Assembly (NCBI GenBank): GCA_014804655.1
Contig: JAAUZK010000025.1
Span: 56,754 to 91,076 of the forward strand
DNA: 34,323 bases
Direction: 5' to 3'
Source of the DNA: Lachnospiraceae bacterium
GTDB lineage: Bacteria; Bacillota; Clostridia; Lachnospirales; Lachnospiraceae
Position 1 is the stretch's first letter, and every line of letters starts with the position of its first letter. The position numbers and the translations under genes were made by a program. This document shows, one piece after another, positions 1 through 6,866 of this stretch. The notes under the pieces are model-generated. The model was not told where the DNA came from and did not search any database. It saw only the letters and a program-made list of their open reading frames with translations.

Positions 1-252
1 TCTATTATAGCGCCAACTATCATGCACTTTTTATGGAACGGAATTGGTGCATTGGTTTTAGGCGGTGTGTCGCTTGCTGATGATTATCCAAACCTGCTTA
101 TTACGACTTTCTCCGGAAATGAGATTTTATCCGGTGGAGTATGCAAAATTGAAGGAAGCATTATTGTTTTGTTCGTCAATGTGATATTGATTGTCTTTTT
201 TATGTTCTTAAAAAATAAGCAAATGTTTATGTTAAGGCAACCCAAAAAGTAA
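1..252 (+). CDS. CPBP-family intramembrane metalloprotease, C-terminal fragment (gene enters from the left)
   Basis: The frame is open from base 1 and ends at TAA 250-252, so only the last 83 residues are visible. The fragment begins SIIAPTIMHFLWN, which matches the last conserved motif of CPBP (CAAX protease/bacteriocin-processing) enzymes: a His followed by an Asn inside a transmembrane helix. A second hydrophobic helix (IIVLFVNVILIVFFMFL) ends in a basic tail. In this family the conserved Glu/His residues line a membrane active site, but the EExxxR motif lies upstream of the window and cannot be checked. The ATG at 22 is internal and is not taken as the start. The substrate is unknown. Family assignment is likely; role is not known. 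Confidence 0.7.
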   Translation, partial: SIIAPTIMHFLWNGIGALVLGGVSLADDYPNLLITTFSGNEILSGGVCKIEGSIIVLFVNVILIVFFMFLKNKQMFMLRQPKK

Positions 253-277
253 AAAAATAAAAAAAGGTAGTCTTAAC

Positions 278-481
278 TTGAAAATAACGGATAGAGAAAC
301 ATTTGAAGCAGTACAGAAATTTATCATTAATAATTTTGGTGCTGCAACCAGTATAAATGGATTGTGTGAGAGTCTGCGCAAAAACGGAATGACCATAACG
401 AAACCATCAGTACCAAGATATTTTTTTACAATGAGAATGGAAAGGGAAAAGACATTACATTCGGAACGTCAAAGGAATTGA
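278..481 (+). pseudogene. Remnant of an AAA-type ATPase with DUF4143 C-terminal region
   Basis: A 67-codon frame opens with TTG. Its first 48 residues (containing FEAVQKFIINNFGAATSING and the following SLRKNGMTITKPSV) resemble the segment of DUF4143-type ATPases in which a small helical domain chooses between partner sites. The P-loop ATPase domain and the rest of the C-terminal domain are absent. After about base 420 the resemblance stops, and another frame (FYNENGKGKDITFG, roughly 420-504) reads more like protein, which suggests a frameshift or junction. Its 3' end overlaps the converging membrane gene by 13 bases. I read it as a decayed or deleted gene rather than a functional small protein. 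A real small ORF cannot be excluded. Confidence 0.45.
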
Positions 482-924
482 ATTTCTATTTGGTTACGTT
501 CTACTAACATACCAATAAAAAAGAATAGAAAATGAATGACTAAATGTGCAAATACAAACCAATTTCCGCCCAAGCAACCGGGTAAAAGAGTTTTGAATGT
601 TTTTGACAAAGACCAGTGTCCCCAACGCAGGAAATCGGATAATTCATCCATGAACGGATAAAGGCTTGCCGACAAAATGGCAAAAGTCGTTGAAAGACTC
701 ACTAATATCACAATGTTTTGATGTTGCCCTATTTTGACGGTAAGCCGTCCAATCTGATAATCAAAAAAAAGCATCACGATACCGTAGACAAGCCACATGG
801 GCGGCATCAGCGCAAATGGCAGCAATAACCATGCACCTATCTCTGTAACCATAAGGAAAAACCACATCAGTGCCTGTATCAAAAAATAGATACTAAATGG
901 AATGAAACTATTTAATACTCGCAT
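469..924 (-). CDS. Unknown four-helix membrane protein, divergent from blaI and sharing BlaI-type operators
   Basis: Encodes 151 residues from ATG 922-924, which has AGGTG seven bases upstream. A TTG at 958-960 would add 12 residues but has no ribosome site. The protein is very hydrophobic with about four membrane segments: near residues 6-24, 26-50, a weaker one around 68-88, and 125-147. The loop between helices 3 and 4 is short and Trp-rich (FLRWGHWSLSKTF). No catalytic motif or known family was recognised. Context is the informative part: its promoter (1018-1046) mirrors the blaI promoter and carries two BlaI-type operators, so it is very probably controlled by the repressor at 1199-1552. 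It may be an effector or accessory protein of that system. Presence as a gene is likely; function is unknown. Confidence 0.7.
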   Translation of the reverse strand: MRVLNSFIPFSIYFLIQALMWFFLMVTEIGAWLLLPFALMPPMWLVYGIVMLFFDYQIGRLTVKIGQHQNIVILVSLSTTFAILSASLYPFMDELSDFLRWGHWSLSKTFKTLLPGCLGGNWFVFAHLVIHFLFFFIGMLVERNQIEIQFL

Positions 925-990
925 TCTGTTCACCTGTTGTATTACCCAAGAAAGCCACAACTGTTAAATTTAAACTTTACTTTCATTTTG

Positions 991-1005
991 TCTACATAAT
1001 GTAGA
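991..1005. promoter_or_regulatory. BlaI-type operator O1, downstream of the minus-strand promoter
   Basis: TCTACATAATGTAGA is a near-perfect palindrome with the TACA-N3-TGTA core bound by BlaI/MecI winged-helix dimers. Its centre is 29 bases from O2. It lies about +7 to +21 relative to the predicted minus-strand transcription start, so it would block early elongation or extend repressor binding. Confidence 0.75.
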
Positions 1006-1017
1006 ACTCATGCCAAA

Positions 1018-1046
1018 ATTCTACTTTGTGTAGACGCAGTTGTCAA
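1018..1046 (-). promoter_or_regulatory. Promoter of the divergent membrane gene, containing operator O2
   Basis: On the minus strand TTGACA (1041-1046) is followed after exactly 17 bases by TAGAAT (1018-1023). The palindromic operator O2 (TCTACTTTGTGTAGA, 1020-1034) covers the -10 box and half the spacer, so bound repressor would exclude RNA polymerase. The arrangement copies the plus-strand blaI promoter base for base in both boxes. Confidence 0.8.
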
Positions 1047-1096
1047 GGTGAGATTTAGCATTGTCGTACCCGACAATATCATTATTAACAGAAGTC

Positions 1097-1125
1097 TTGA
1101 CAAACGTGTCTACACGATGTAGAAT
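1097..1125 (+). promoter_or_regulatory. blaI promoter with operator O3 in the spacer
   Basis: TTGACA at 1097-1102, a 17-base spacer and TAGAAT at 1120-1125 form a near-consensus sigma-A promoter. Operator O3 (TCTACACGATGTAGA, 1109-1123) overlaps the spacer and -10 box. This is the classic autorepression layout of blaI/mecI operons. Confidence 0.85.
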
Positions 1126-1135
1126 CTTGATATAT

Positions 1136-1150
1136 TCTACATCGTGTAGA
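1136..1150. promoter_or_regulatory. BlaI-type operator O4, just downstream of the blaI start point
   Basis: TCTACATCGTGTAGA is a near-perfect palindrome with a TACA-N3-TGTA core, centred 27 bases from O3. It covers roughly +5 to +20 of the predicted transcript. Paired operators at this kind of spacing are typical for BlaI/MecI regulation. Confidence 0.8.
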
Positions 1151-1198
1151 CAGGAGGATAGAGTAAAAAATAAATGAGAGAAAGACATGGTAATTAGT

Positions 1199-1552
1199 AT
1201 GGCAGAGTATAAATTAGGCGAGATAGAAATGAAATTTGCAGAGCTTATCTGGGAAAATGAGCCAATTCCATCGGGAGAGCTGGCATTTTTAAGTTTGAAA
1301 GAATTGAACTGGAAGCGGACAACCACCTATACGGTTTTAAAGAGATTATGTGACAAAGGCATCTTTAAAAACGAAAAAGGCATGGTATCTTCGTTGGTTT
1401 CCAAACAGTTATTTCAGGCAAAACAGAGCGAAGAGTTTGTGGAAGGGACTTTTGGGGGATCTCTCCCTGATTTTGTTGCAGCTTTTGTTTCACAAAAAAA
1501 ACTTTCCGAAGAAGAAATAGAAGAACTGAAGCGAATTATTGAAGGAAAGTAA
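1199..1552 (+). CDS. blaI: BlaI/MecI-family transcriptional repressor
   Basis: Encodes 117 residues. The N-terminal winged helix (about residues 1-75) includes the family signature KRTTTYTVLKRLCDKG in the recognition helix/wing region, and the C-terminal helices (about 76-117, LSEEEIEELKRIIEG) form the dimerisation arm. An upstream in-frame ATG at 1187 would add MVIS; the ATG at 1199 gives the usual BlaI N-terminus and is preferred. The gene lies behind a promoter with two cognate-looking operators and overlaps the region just before the M56 peptidase gene, the standard blaI-blaR1 order. By family knowledge it represses its own operon until cleaved through the M56 partner. The probable regulon is this operon plus the divergent membrane gene. 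No beta-lactamase gene is adjacent, so the symbol denotes family only. Confidence 0.9.
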   Translation: MAEYKLGEIEMKFAELIWENEPIPSGELAFLSLKELNWKRTTTYTVLKRLCDKGIFKNEKGMVSSLVSKQLFQAKQSEEFVEGTFGGSLPDFVAAFVSQKKLSEEEIEELKRIIEGK

Positions 1553-1574
1553 AAAAGATGATGGAGAAAAGGTC

Positions 1575-4175
1575 ATGGATGACTTTATGAATGCGCTTAT
1601 CAAAATGAGCCTGCGTGGAGTAGTTATTATTCTTGTTGTCCTGCTTGTCAGGATATTGTTGAAGAAATTACAAATTAGTCATAAATATATTCTTGGTCTT
1701 TGGGCAATGGCTTTCCTGTATTTCGTTTTTCCGTGGAAACTGGGTCTGCCAGTCGGATTTTGGAACAATGCAAGTATTACGAAAGAAATGAGGGTGATTT
1801 CAGAACTCCGACTGGCGGAAAACGAAAACTACGGAGAAACCCGTGGTACAGGAAATATTGTTAATCCGGTCGGTATCGCTGACAGTACTATGACAGGTAC
1901 GCCTGCCGCTGCTCCAAAAGACACTGCGGGAACTGATAGTGCAATTCCTGTGGAATCGGCGGGACAAAGTATGTCAGGAATGAATGAGATAAATGATAAT
2001 AGTCCGGCAAAATTTGAGACTTGGCGTATGATAGAATTGATATGGCTGGCGGGTTTCAGCTGCTTTTTCGGGTATATGCTGTATTCCTATTTTGCGTTGA
2101 AAAGAAAATTGCAGTTAAGCGTTTTATTTGAAGATAATATCTGGTGGGCAGAAAATATTGATATTCCTATGGTTTTCGGCTTGATTTATCCCCGGATTTA
2201 TCTGCCGGTTTCTATGGAAGCCGAGGATCTTTCTTATGTCATTGCCCACGAAAAGGTGCATATCAAAAGAAAAGACGGGCTGTTTAAAATGTTTGCCTAT
2301 GTAGTATGTCTGATTCACTGGTTCAATCCTTTTATCTGGATTGCTTATTTTCTGTTTGGAAGTGATATGGAAAAGGCATGTGATGAAGAAGTTATCCGGA
2401 CTATGAGCAGGGAGAAACGGAAGGAGTACGCTTATGCACTGCTGCATATTGCCACAGAGAACGGGGCAAGAAAGAAAAGAATATTTGTTGCACCAATTAG
2501 TTTTGATGAGGGAAATGTAAAGTCAAGAATCAAAAATATCATGAAATACAAATATACGCTTTCAGGAATTGGAATCGCAGTAGTGATTGTGATTGTGGTG
2601 CTGTCTGTGATGTTTCTGACCGAAACGAAGGGGAGTAATGTGGAGGAAGATGCGAAAACGGAAGAAGTGGAGAAAGAGTTGACAGAAAGGTCGGAAGAAG
2701 AATCAGCTGATGAAAACGATGAAGAAAATGCAGGTGCAGATATGTTGTCTGGTGAGGAAACGGAAGACCTTCCGGTTTTTTATGTGGAAGATTTGAATAC
2801 ACTTCAGATTGGGGATAACTTTTCGCTGGAAGATTACTATATTACCAGCCGCTATACTTTTTCAAATCATTATTATATAGATGAAAATAAAGTGCTCTGG
2901 GGTATCGGAAAGAATGAATTCGGGCAGCTTGGTACAGGTACTTATGGTGAAGAGGAATACTATGAAGAACCGGTTAAGGTTGCAGAAAATATAGTTTCTG
3001 TGGATGCCTCTTGGAACGGTTTTTTTTGTATCTATCTGACGGAAAGCGGAGAACTCTATGGTGTCGGTTTGAATCATTCGGAAGTGCTTCTAGGAGAAGG
3101 AAGCGAATCTCAGGTTGATTCAGATTATGATTTTCAAAAGGTCACGGAGCCGGTTCTATTAATGACAGATGTAGCTTATGCAAGAGCGGGAAGGGAATGC
3201 ATCGTTGCCCTTCAAAATGATCAGACTGCTTACTGGTGGGGACAGTATGCTCCTTTAACACATACTAATGCAAGCAGTAGTTATCAGGAATACTGGAAAT
3301 TGGAAGAGGATGCATCTAATCCGGTCAAAATGTTTGCCGCTGAACCCATGAAGATCATGGAACAGTGTAAATATGTCACCACAGGCGAATTTACCGGAGC
3401 CGCCATCAGCAAGTCGGGAAAATTGTATACATGGGGATTTAATGTCTTTGGACAATGCGGAACACCCGTGACAGGGGATGATTTTGTCCGCACTCCCGTA
3501 AAGGTCATGGACAATGTGAAAATGGTCTGGCCTGAAAGCCTCGTCTTTAGTGATCCCATAAGCCGGTCTTCGGAGTTTGTAATTTGGGAAACGGATTATA
3601 TATTTAACACTTTTGTATTAACAGAAGATAACAGCTTGCTGGCTGTTGGACTGGACATAGGTGATCAGGAGAAAGTAACCGAGGTGAACGGAGATCTTGT
3701 GGAAACCCAGACCAATCGGTACAGTGATGATTTCCTTCCTATGAAAGCAGTAGAATACTCTGTAGAAAATAATATGAAAATCTTGCGCAAGTTAGAGTTT
3801 GGCCTGTCCATAGAGGAAGTCGAGGGGATTCTAAACAGTGCTGATATGCGTACTTTTCGGGTTGATGAGAACCTTCTTTCGGCGTTGTATAGCCAGTATT
3901 TTTGTTATTTTGACGGTCAGAATAAGCTGGCTGCAATCAGGATTCAGGAGGGCGGGAGCCGGGACGGGCGGTTTATGCTGGGAATGTTTTTTGCAGATTT
4001 AGAGAAAGCAGTGGAAGAGGCAGGAGGTTCTCTTACGAAAGTGGAGAGTGATATCCCATATGATGGATGGATTTATCTGGATCAGGAACAACAGATACAG
4101 TACGAGATTGCCTTGAATGAGGGAAGGGTGTCTTCTGTGGAGGAGATGGTGATAAGCGAAGATATCGGTCAGTAA
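1575..4175 (+). CDS. M56 (BlaR1-like) membrane metallopeptidase fused to an extracellular RCC1-like repeat domain
   Basis: Encodes 866 residues from ATG 1575, which has GGAG eight bases upstream. A TTG at 1539 in the same frame overlaps blaI and is less likely. Order: membrane helices near 10-30 and 36-52; a long Gly/Ser/Thr-rich loop (about 60-145); a helix near 150-175; the zinc site HEKVH (His225, Glu226, His229) with the downstream EKACDEEVI motif, which supplies the usual third ligand; a helix near 235-260; a final helix near 326-348; a very acidic linker (355-405); about five RCC1/BNR-like blades (about 430-690, such as LWGIGKNEFGQLGTG and LYTWGFNVFGQCG); and a C-terminal module (742-866) opening FGLSIEEVEGIL, reminiscent of BamE/SmpA folds. 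There is no penicillin-binding domain. By analogy with BlaR1, an external signal would trigger the internal protease and relieve BlaI repression. Family is clear; ligand is unknown. Confidence 0.88.
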   Translation: MDDFMNALIKMSLRGVVIILVVLLVRILLKKLQISHKYILGLWAMAFLYFVFPWKLGLPVGFWNNASITKEMRVISELRLAENENYGETRGTGNIVNPVGIADSTMTGTPAAAPKDTAGTDSAIPVESAGQSMSGMNEINDNSPAKFETWRMIELIWLAGFSCFFGYMLYSYFALKRKLQLSVLFEDNIWWAENIDIPMVFGLIYPRIYLPVSMEAEDLSYVIAHEKVHIKRKDGLFKMFAYVVCLIHWFNPFIWIAYFLFGSDMEKACDEEVIRTMSREKRKEYAYALLHIATENGARKKRIFVAPISFDEGNVKSRIKNIMKYKYTLSGIGIAVVIVIVVLSVMFLTETKGSNVEEDAKTEEVEKELTERSEEESADENDEENAGADMLSGEETEDLPVFYVEDLNTLQIGDNFSLEDYYITSRYTFSNHYYIDENKVLWGIGKNEFGQLGTGTYGEEEYYEEPVKVAENIVSVDASWNGFFCIYLTESGELYGVGLNHSEVLLGEGSESQVDSDYDFQKVTEPVLLMTDVAYARAGRECIVALQNDQTAYWWGQYAPLTHTNASSSYQEYWKLEEDASNPVKMFAAEPMKIMEQCKYVTTGEFTGAAISKSGKLYTWGFNVFGQCGTPVTGDDFVRTPVKVMDNVKMVWPESLVFSDPISRSSEFVIWETDYIFNTFVLTEDNSLLAVGLDIGDQEKVTEVNGDLVETQTNRYSDDFLPMKAVEYSVENNMKILRKLEFGLSIEEVEGILNSADMRTFRVDENLLSALYSQYFCYFDGQNKLAAIRIQEGGSRDGRFMLGMFFADLEKAVEEAGGSLTKVESDIPYDGWIYLDQEQQIQYEIALNEGRVSSVEEMVISEDIGQ

Positions 4176-4267
4176 AGAATGAAAATGCCAAGATATAGGA
4201 AGGAAGACAGATGGAAGTATCAAGGATGTGTTACAAAAGCAAGAGCGCTTTAACTTGAGGAGGAAAT

Positions 4268-5197
4268 ATGAAAAAGGTAAAATATGTGATGATTGTTTTA
4301 TTATCCGTTATATTCACAGGATGTTCAACTGGAAATAGTGAACAGCAGGAAGACAGCGGCATACAAAGTGAAGAACAATATGCAGAAAATGAGAATGATA
4401 GTATCGTCTATAATGAATACAGCGGTTATTGGTCTTATGAGGGAAAAACACATGAACAGATTTTGGCAGATGGAGGAATCGAATTATCTTGTACGATTGC
4501 GGGAGATGATCAATTTTCGGGAACACTTTTTTCGCAGCAGGAAATAACTCAGCGGTTTGCATCGATTGAGGATATTAGCGGAAAAATAGAACAGGAAGAA
4601 TTATATTTTGATTATGCTGATGATGAATGGGGAAACAGCGGAACATTACATATCCAGTTTTTGAGTGACAGCATATATGTAGAGGTATTGAATTATAAAA
4701 AGGCAGAAAATGGCAGTGATTACGGTATCAATGGTTCTTTTGAGTTAATAAGAGAAAAAGAAGATATTGAAGATGATGATAATGTGGTTTATCCGAGTTA
4801 TAATTCATCATGGACAGAGGAAGAAATAATAAATGCAGTCAGTGAGAGAAGCCAATATTACAGAGCCAGTGCCTATTATTCTGAAATCATTGATTATTGG
4901 GAAAACGTCAGAGAAGTAAGAGATATTTCAAACTTGATTGAACCGTTGTTTGAAACAGATAAGAAATACTATACAAAAGAAGAATTTGAAGATGAGCCAA
5001 GGTTGGTAATTCATTTAGCTAAAAATGAAATATATGCAAGACATGGTTATATATTTACCAATGAAGATTTGTATAATTGTTTTATGGGGTGTATTTGGTA
5101 TAGTCCAACTTGTGACGGGTCAGATTTTGATGATGATGTATTTAACGAATATGAAAAGGCTAATCTTGAAATACTGGCGGATTTAGATGATTTATAA
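4268..5197 (+). CDS. Lipoprotein with C-terminal YARHG domain
   Basis: Encodes 309 residues with a GAGGAGGA ribosome site. A lipoprotein signal ends in IFTGC with lipidated Cys19, followed by an acidic, low-complexity tether. The middle (about 50-165) is Trp/Tyr-rich and predicted beta (GYWSYEGKTHEQIL, ending in a SFELIREK strand), like small extracellular beta domains. The C-terminus carries the YARHG signature (LAKNEIYARHGYIF, about residues 252-265) followed by Trp/Tyr and a terminal helix, as is typical of this extracellular domain of unknown role. It lies 92 bases after the M56 gene with no visible terminator or strong promoter between, so it may be co-transcribed and act at the same surface. 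The fold call is good; the function is not known. Confidence 0.8.
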   Translation: MKKVKYVMIVLLSVIFTGCSTGNSEQQEDSGIQSEEQYAENENDSIVYNEYSGYWSYEGKTHEQILADGGIELSCTIAGDDQFSGTLFSQQEITQRFASIEDISGKIEQEELYFDYADDEWGNSGTLHIQFLSDSIYVEVLNYKKAENGSDYGINGSFELIREKEDIEDDDNVVYPSYNSSWTEEEIINAVSERSQYYRASAYYSEIIDYWENVREVRDISNLIEPLFETDKKYYTKEEFEDEPRLVIHLAKNEIYARHGYIFTNEDLYNCFMGCIWYSPTCDGSDFDDDVFNEYEKANLEILADLDDL

Positions 5198-5254
5198 ATA
5201 TATATACGAGTTGCGAATTTATGACATTTTCTACTTTTTTTGTGACATTTATGC

Positions 5255-5282
5255 TTACAAATAAATAATTTTATGCTACAAT
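5255..5282 (+). promoter_or_regulatory. Probable promoter of the unknown gene at 5313
   Basis: TTACAA (5255-5260), a 16-base spacer and TACAAT (5277-5282) are preceded by TG at the extended -10 position. It lies 30 bases before the next start codon. Confidence 0.55.
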
Positions 5283-5312
5283 AGCCACAGTAGTATGAAA
5301 GGGGAAGCCCAT

Positions 5313-5834
5313 ATGTATATTAATGATCTCGGCATAGGCAGAATAAATAGTGGAAGCAGCGTAGGAAGAATTTCCGCAGTTAATAACAGGAACAATATCG
5401 CAAGAATGTCAAATGCGGCTACAGGGAAAACCTCGAGTGATTATGCCACAGTGATGAAGCAGGCAGTGGATAATCAGAAGTCTACAGTGACTCCCTCATT
5501 TTCAACGGCAGGCGATATTATTATTCAGGAAGCCTTCAAGAAGATGGAGACCGATCCGGAATGGGAAGAATCGGTGATGGGTAAAGTGAAGGATTATTAT
5601 TCAGGCAGCTATGCCGCAGATAATATACAGTCAAGTTATCTGAATCTGACGGGACAAAGCAGTCTGCAGAATTATCTGATACAGAGTCTGATCGGAGGAA
5701 CGGGCAGTCTGAGTCTGGGAATGTCGGGATACGGATATTCCCCCTATGGAATCAGCAGTCTGGCCTCTTCGGCTTACGGAAATGTGATGAACAATGCGCT
5801 GGGCAGCAGCTTTTTCGGAGACTGGACGTTGTAG
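5313..5834 (+). CDS. Unknown Gly/Ser-rich cytoplasmic-type protein
   Basis: Encodes 173 residues. The ATG at 5313 is chosen because AAAGGGG lies at the right distance before it; the ATG at 5295 precedes that ribosome site. There is no signal peptide or membrane helix. The first third is rich in Asn, Ser, Gly and Ala (IGRINSGSSVGRISAVNNRNN). The middle has a compact charged motif (EAFKKMETDPEWEESVMGKV, about residues 72-91) followed by Tyr/Ser/Gly, and the tail is Gly/Ser/Tyr/Leu-rich without charge. This looks like the small DPE-motif proteins that are frequent in Lachnospiraceae, but no named family is claimed. It has its own promoter and converges with the araC-type gene, so it is probably monocistronic. 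Confidence 0.65.
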   Translation: MYINDLGIGRINSGSSVGRISAVNNRNNIARMSNAATGKTSSDYATVMKQAVDNQKSTVTPSFSTAGDIIIQEAFKKMETDPEWEESVMGKVKDYYSGSYAADNIQSSYLNLTGQSSLQNYLIQSLIGGTGSLSLGMSGYGYSPYGISSLASSAYGNVMNNALGSSFFGDWTL

Positions 5835-5874
5835 GAAAGATAATTGATAAATTACGGCAGATCTTTAAAAGGAT

Positions 5875-6729
5875 TTAGAAACTGTGCGTTTTCCTGTATT
5901 CGCCGGGCGTTGTGTGGAAGTTCTCATAAAAGAGCTTACGGAACAATTTATAGTTTGTAAAACCGTTATTTTCCAAAATTGTTTTTAACGGAAGGTCTGT
6001 CGAGACCAAATCTTTATATACATGGGAAAGCCTGATCTCATTGAGATATTCGAGGTAGGTTTTTCCCATATTTTTTTTGAAAAAATGACAGAAGTATTCT
6101 TTCTGGAAACATGCAACATTTGATATTTCGTCAAGTGACAATGCCTGGTTATAATGGCTGTTCATATAGTCCATAACCAGTTTCATCCTGTCAAAATGTT
6201 TTTTGTCTTTTCTGAGGTCTGTGTCAGGAATGGGAGTGGAAAAATTGTGGTATAACTGATAAAGCATTTCAAAAACCAGACTGTTAAAACGCAAAATTCC
6301 CCCTTTGGGATTCACTTCAAAGATGATCTGCATTTCTTTGATCACTTCTATGAGTTTCAATATTTTAGTATGTATGATTGGGTTACCGGTATGGCAGTCA
6401 AAGGCAAAGCTCAAATTGTCAATATCAGGAATATATTTCTGGAGAAGCGCATATGGAAGTTGGATTAAAACGGCGTGATTTCCATGGATTGACTTGGTAG
6501 AGTGGATGATTGAGGAGTCAATCAGAAAGACATCGCCGGGGAGCAGGAGCGTTTTCTGTGCGTTAATGGTCACACTGACTTCTCCGTCCATAATATACAT
6601 TATTTCTATTGCGCTATGCCAGTGAGCGGCAACAAAACTGCTGGAATCGTTAAACACCCAGAAAAAAATGTCAAATCCGTCCGTAATCCGGTCATTTTCG
6701 TGTGTAAAAGAATTGATGTCTGGTTTCAT
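5875..6729 (-). CDS. AraC-family transcriptional regulator with cupin sensor domain
   Basis: Encodes 284 residues from ATG 6727-6729 with an AGGAGAAAGGAG ribosome site. The N-terminal cupin-like sugar-sensing domain (about 25-110) contains AAHWHSAIEIMYIMDGEV and LLPGDVFLIDSSIIHS. The C-terminal part (about 185-284) has two helix-turn-helix units, with LSLDEISNVACFQKEYFCHF in the first and the family ending PGEYRKTHSF in the second. It is transcribed divergently from the ABC permease gene (137 bases between start codons) and is therefore the likely local regulator of the transporter/glycosidase locus, responding to the imported sugar. The inducer is not known. Confidence 0.92.
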   Translation of the reverse strand: MKPDINSFTHENDRITDGFDIFFWVFNDSSSFVAAHWHSAIEIMYIMDGEVSVTINAQKTLLLPGDVFLIDSSIIHSTKSIHGNHAVLIQLPYALLQKYIPDIDNLSFAFDCHTGNPIIHTKILKLIEVIKEMQIIFEVNPKGGILRFNSLVFEMLYQLYHNFSTPIPDTDLRKDKKHFDRMKLVMDYMNSHYNQALSLDEISNVACFQKEYFCHFFKKNMGKTYLEYLNEIRLSHVYKDLVSTDLPLKTILENNGFTNYKLFRKLFYENFHTTPGEYRKTHSF

Positions 6730-6751
6730 ATTTCGTTTCTCCTTTCTCCTA

Positions 6752-6780
6752 AGTATATTTTATTTTCCTTAAAAAAGCAA
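6752..6780 (-). promoter_or_regulatory. Promoter of the AraC-family gene
   Basis: On the minus strand TTGCTT (6775-6780), a 17-base spacer and TATACT (6752-6757), 22 bases before the start codon. Confidence 0.6.
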
Positions 6781-6810
6781 TATTGACCTATCGTAAGACA
6801 AGATACGCGC

Positions 6811-6840
6811 TTGTTGGGGATTATAGCGCCATGCTAAGAT
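6811..6840 (+). promoter_or_regulatory. Possible promoter of the ABC transporter operon
   Basis: TTGTTG (6811-6816), an 18-base spacer and TAAGAT (6835-6840), 26 bases before the permease start. The -35 box is weak, as expected for an AraC-activated promoter. No clear operator repeat was identified. Confidence 0.45.
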
Positions 6841-6866
6841 TGGTACATAGGAAGGGAGGAAAGTAA

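Noticed and set aside
1021..1326. Minus-strand open frame across the BlaI operators
   Set aside because: It runs through both promoters and the blaI coding region, has no ribosome site, and its composition mirrors the opposite strand.
1539..1574. TTG start giving 12 extra residues on the M56 protein
   Set aside because: It overlaps blaI, lacks a ribosome site, and ATG 1575 has GGAG at correct spacing before the first membrane helix.
2700..4175. Penicillin-binding sensor domain expected for BlaR1
   Set aside because: No SxxK, SxN or KTG-type set was found in the C-terminal half; the repeats are RCC1-like.
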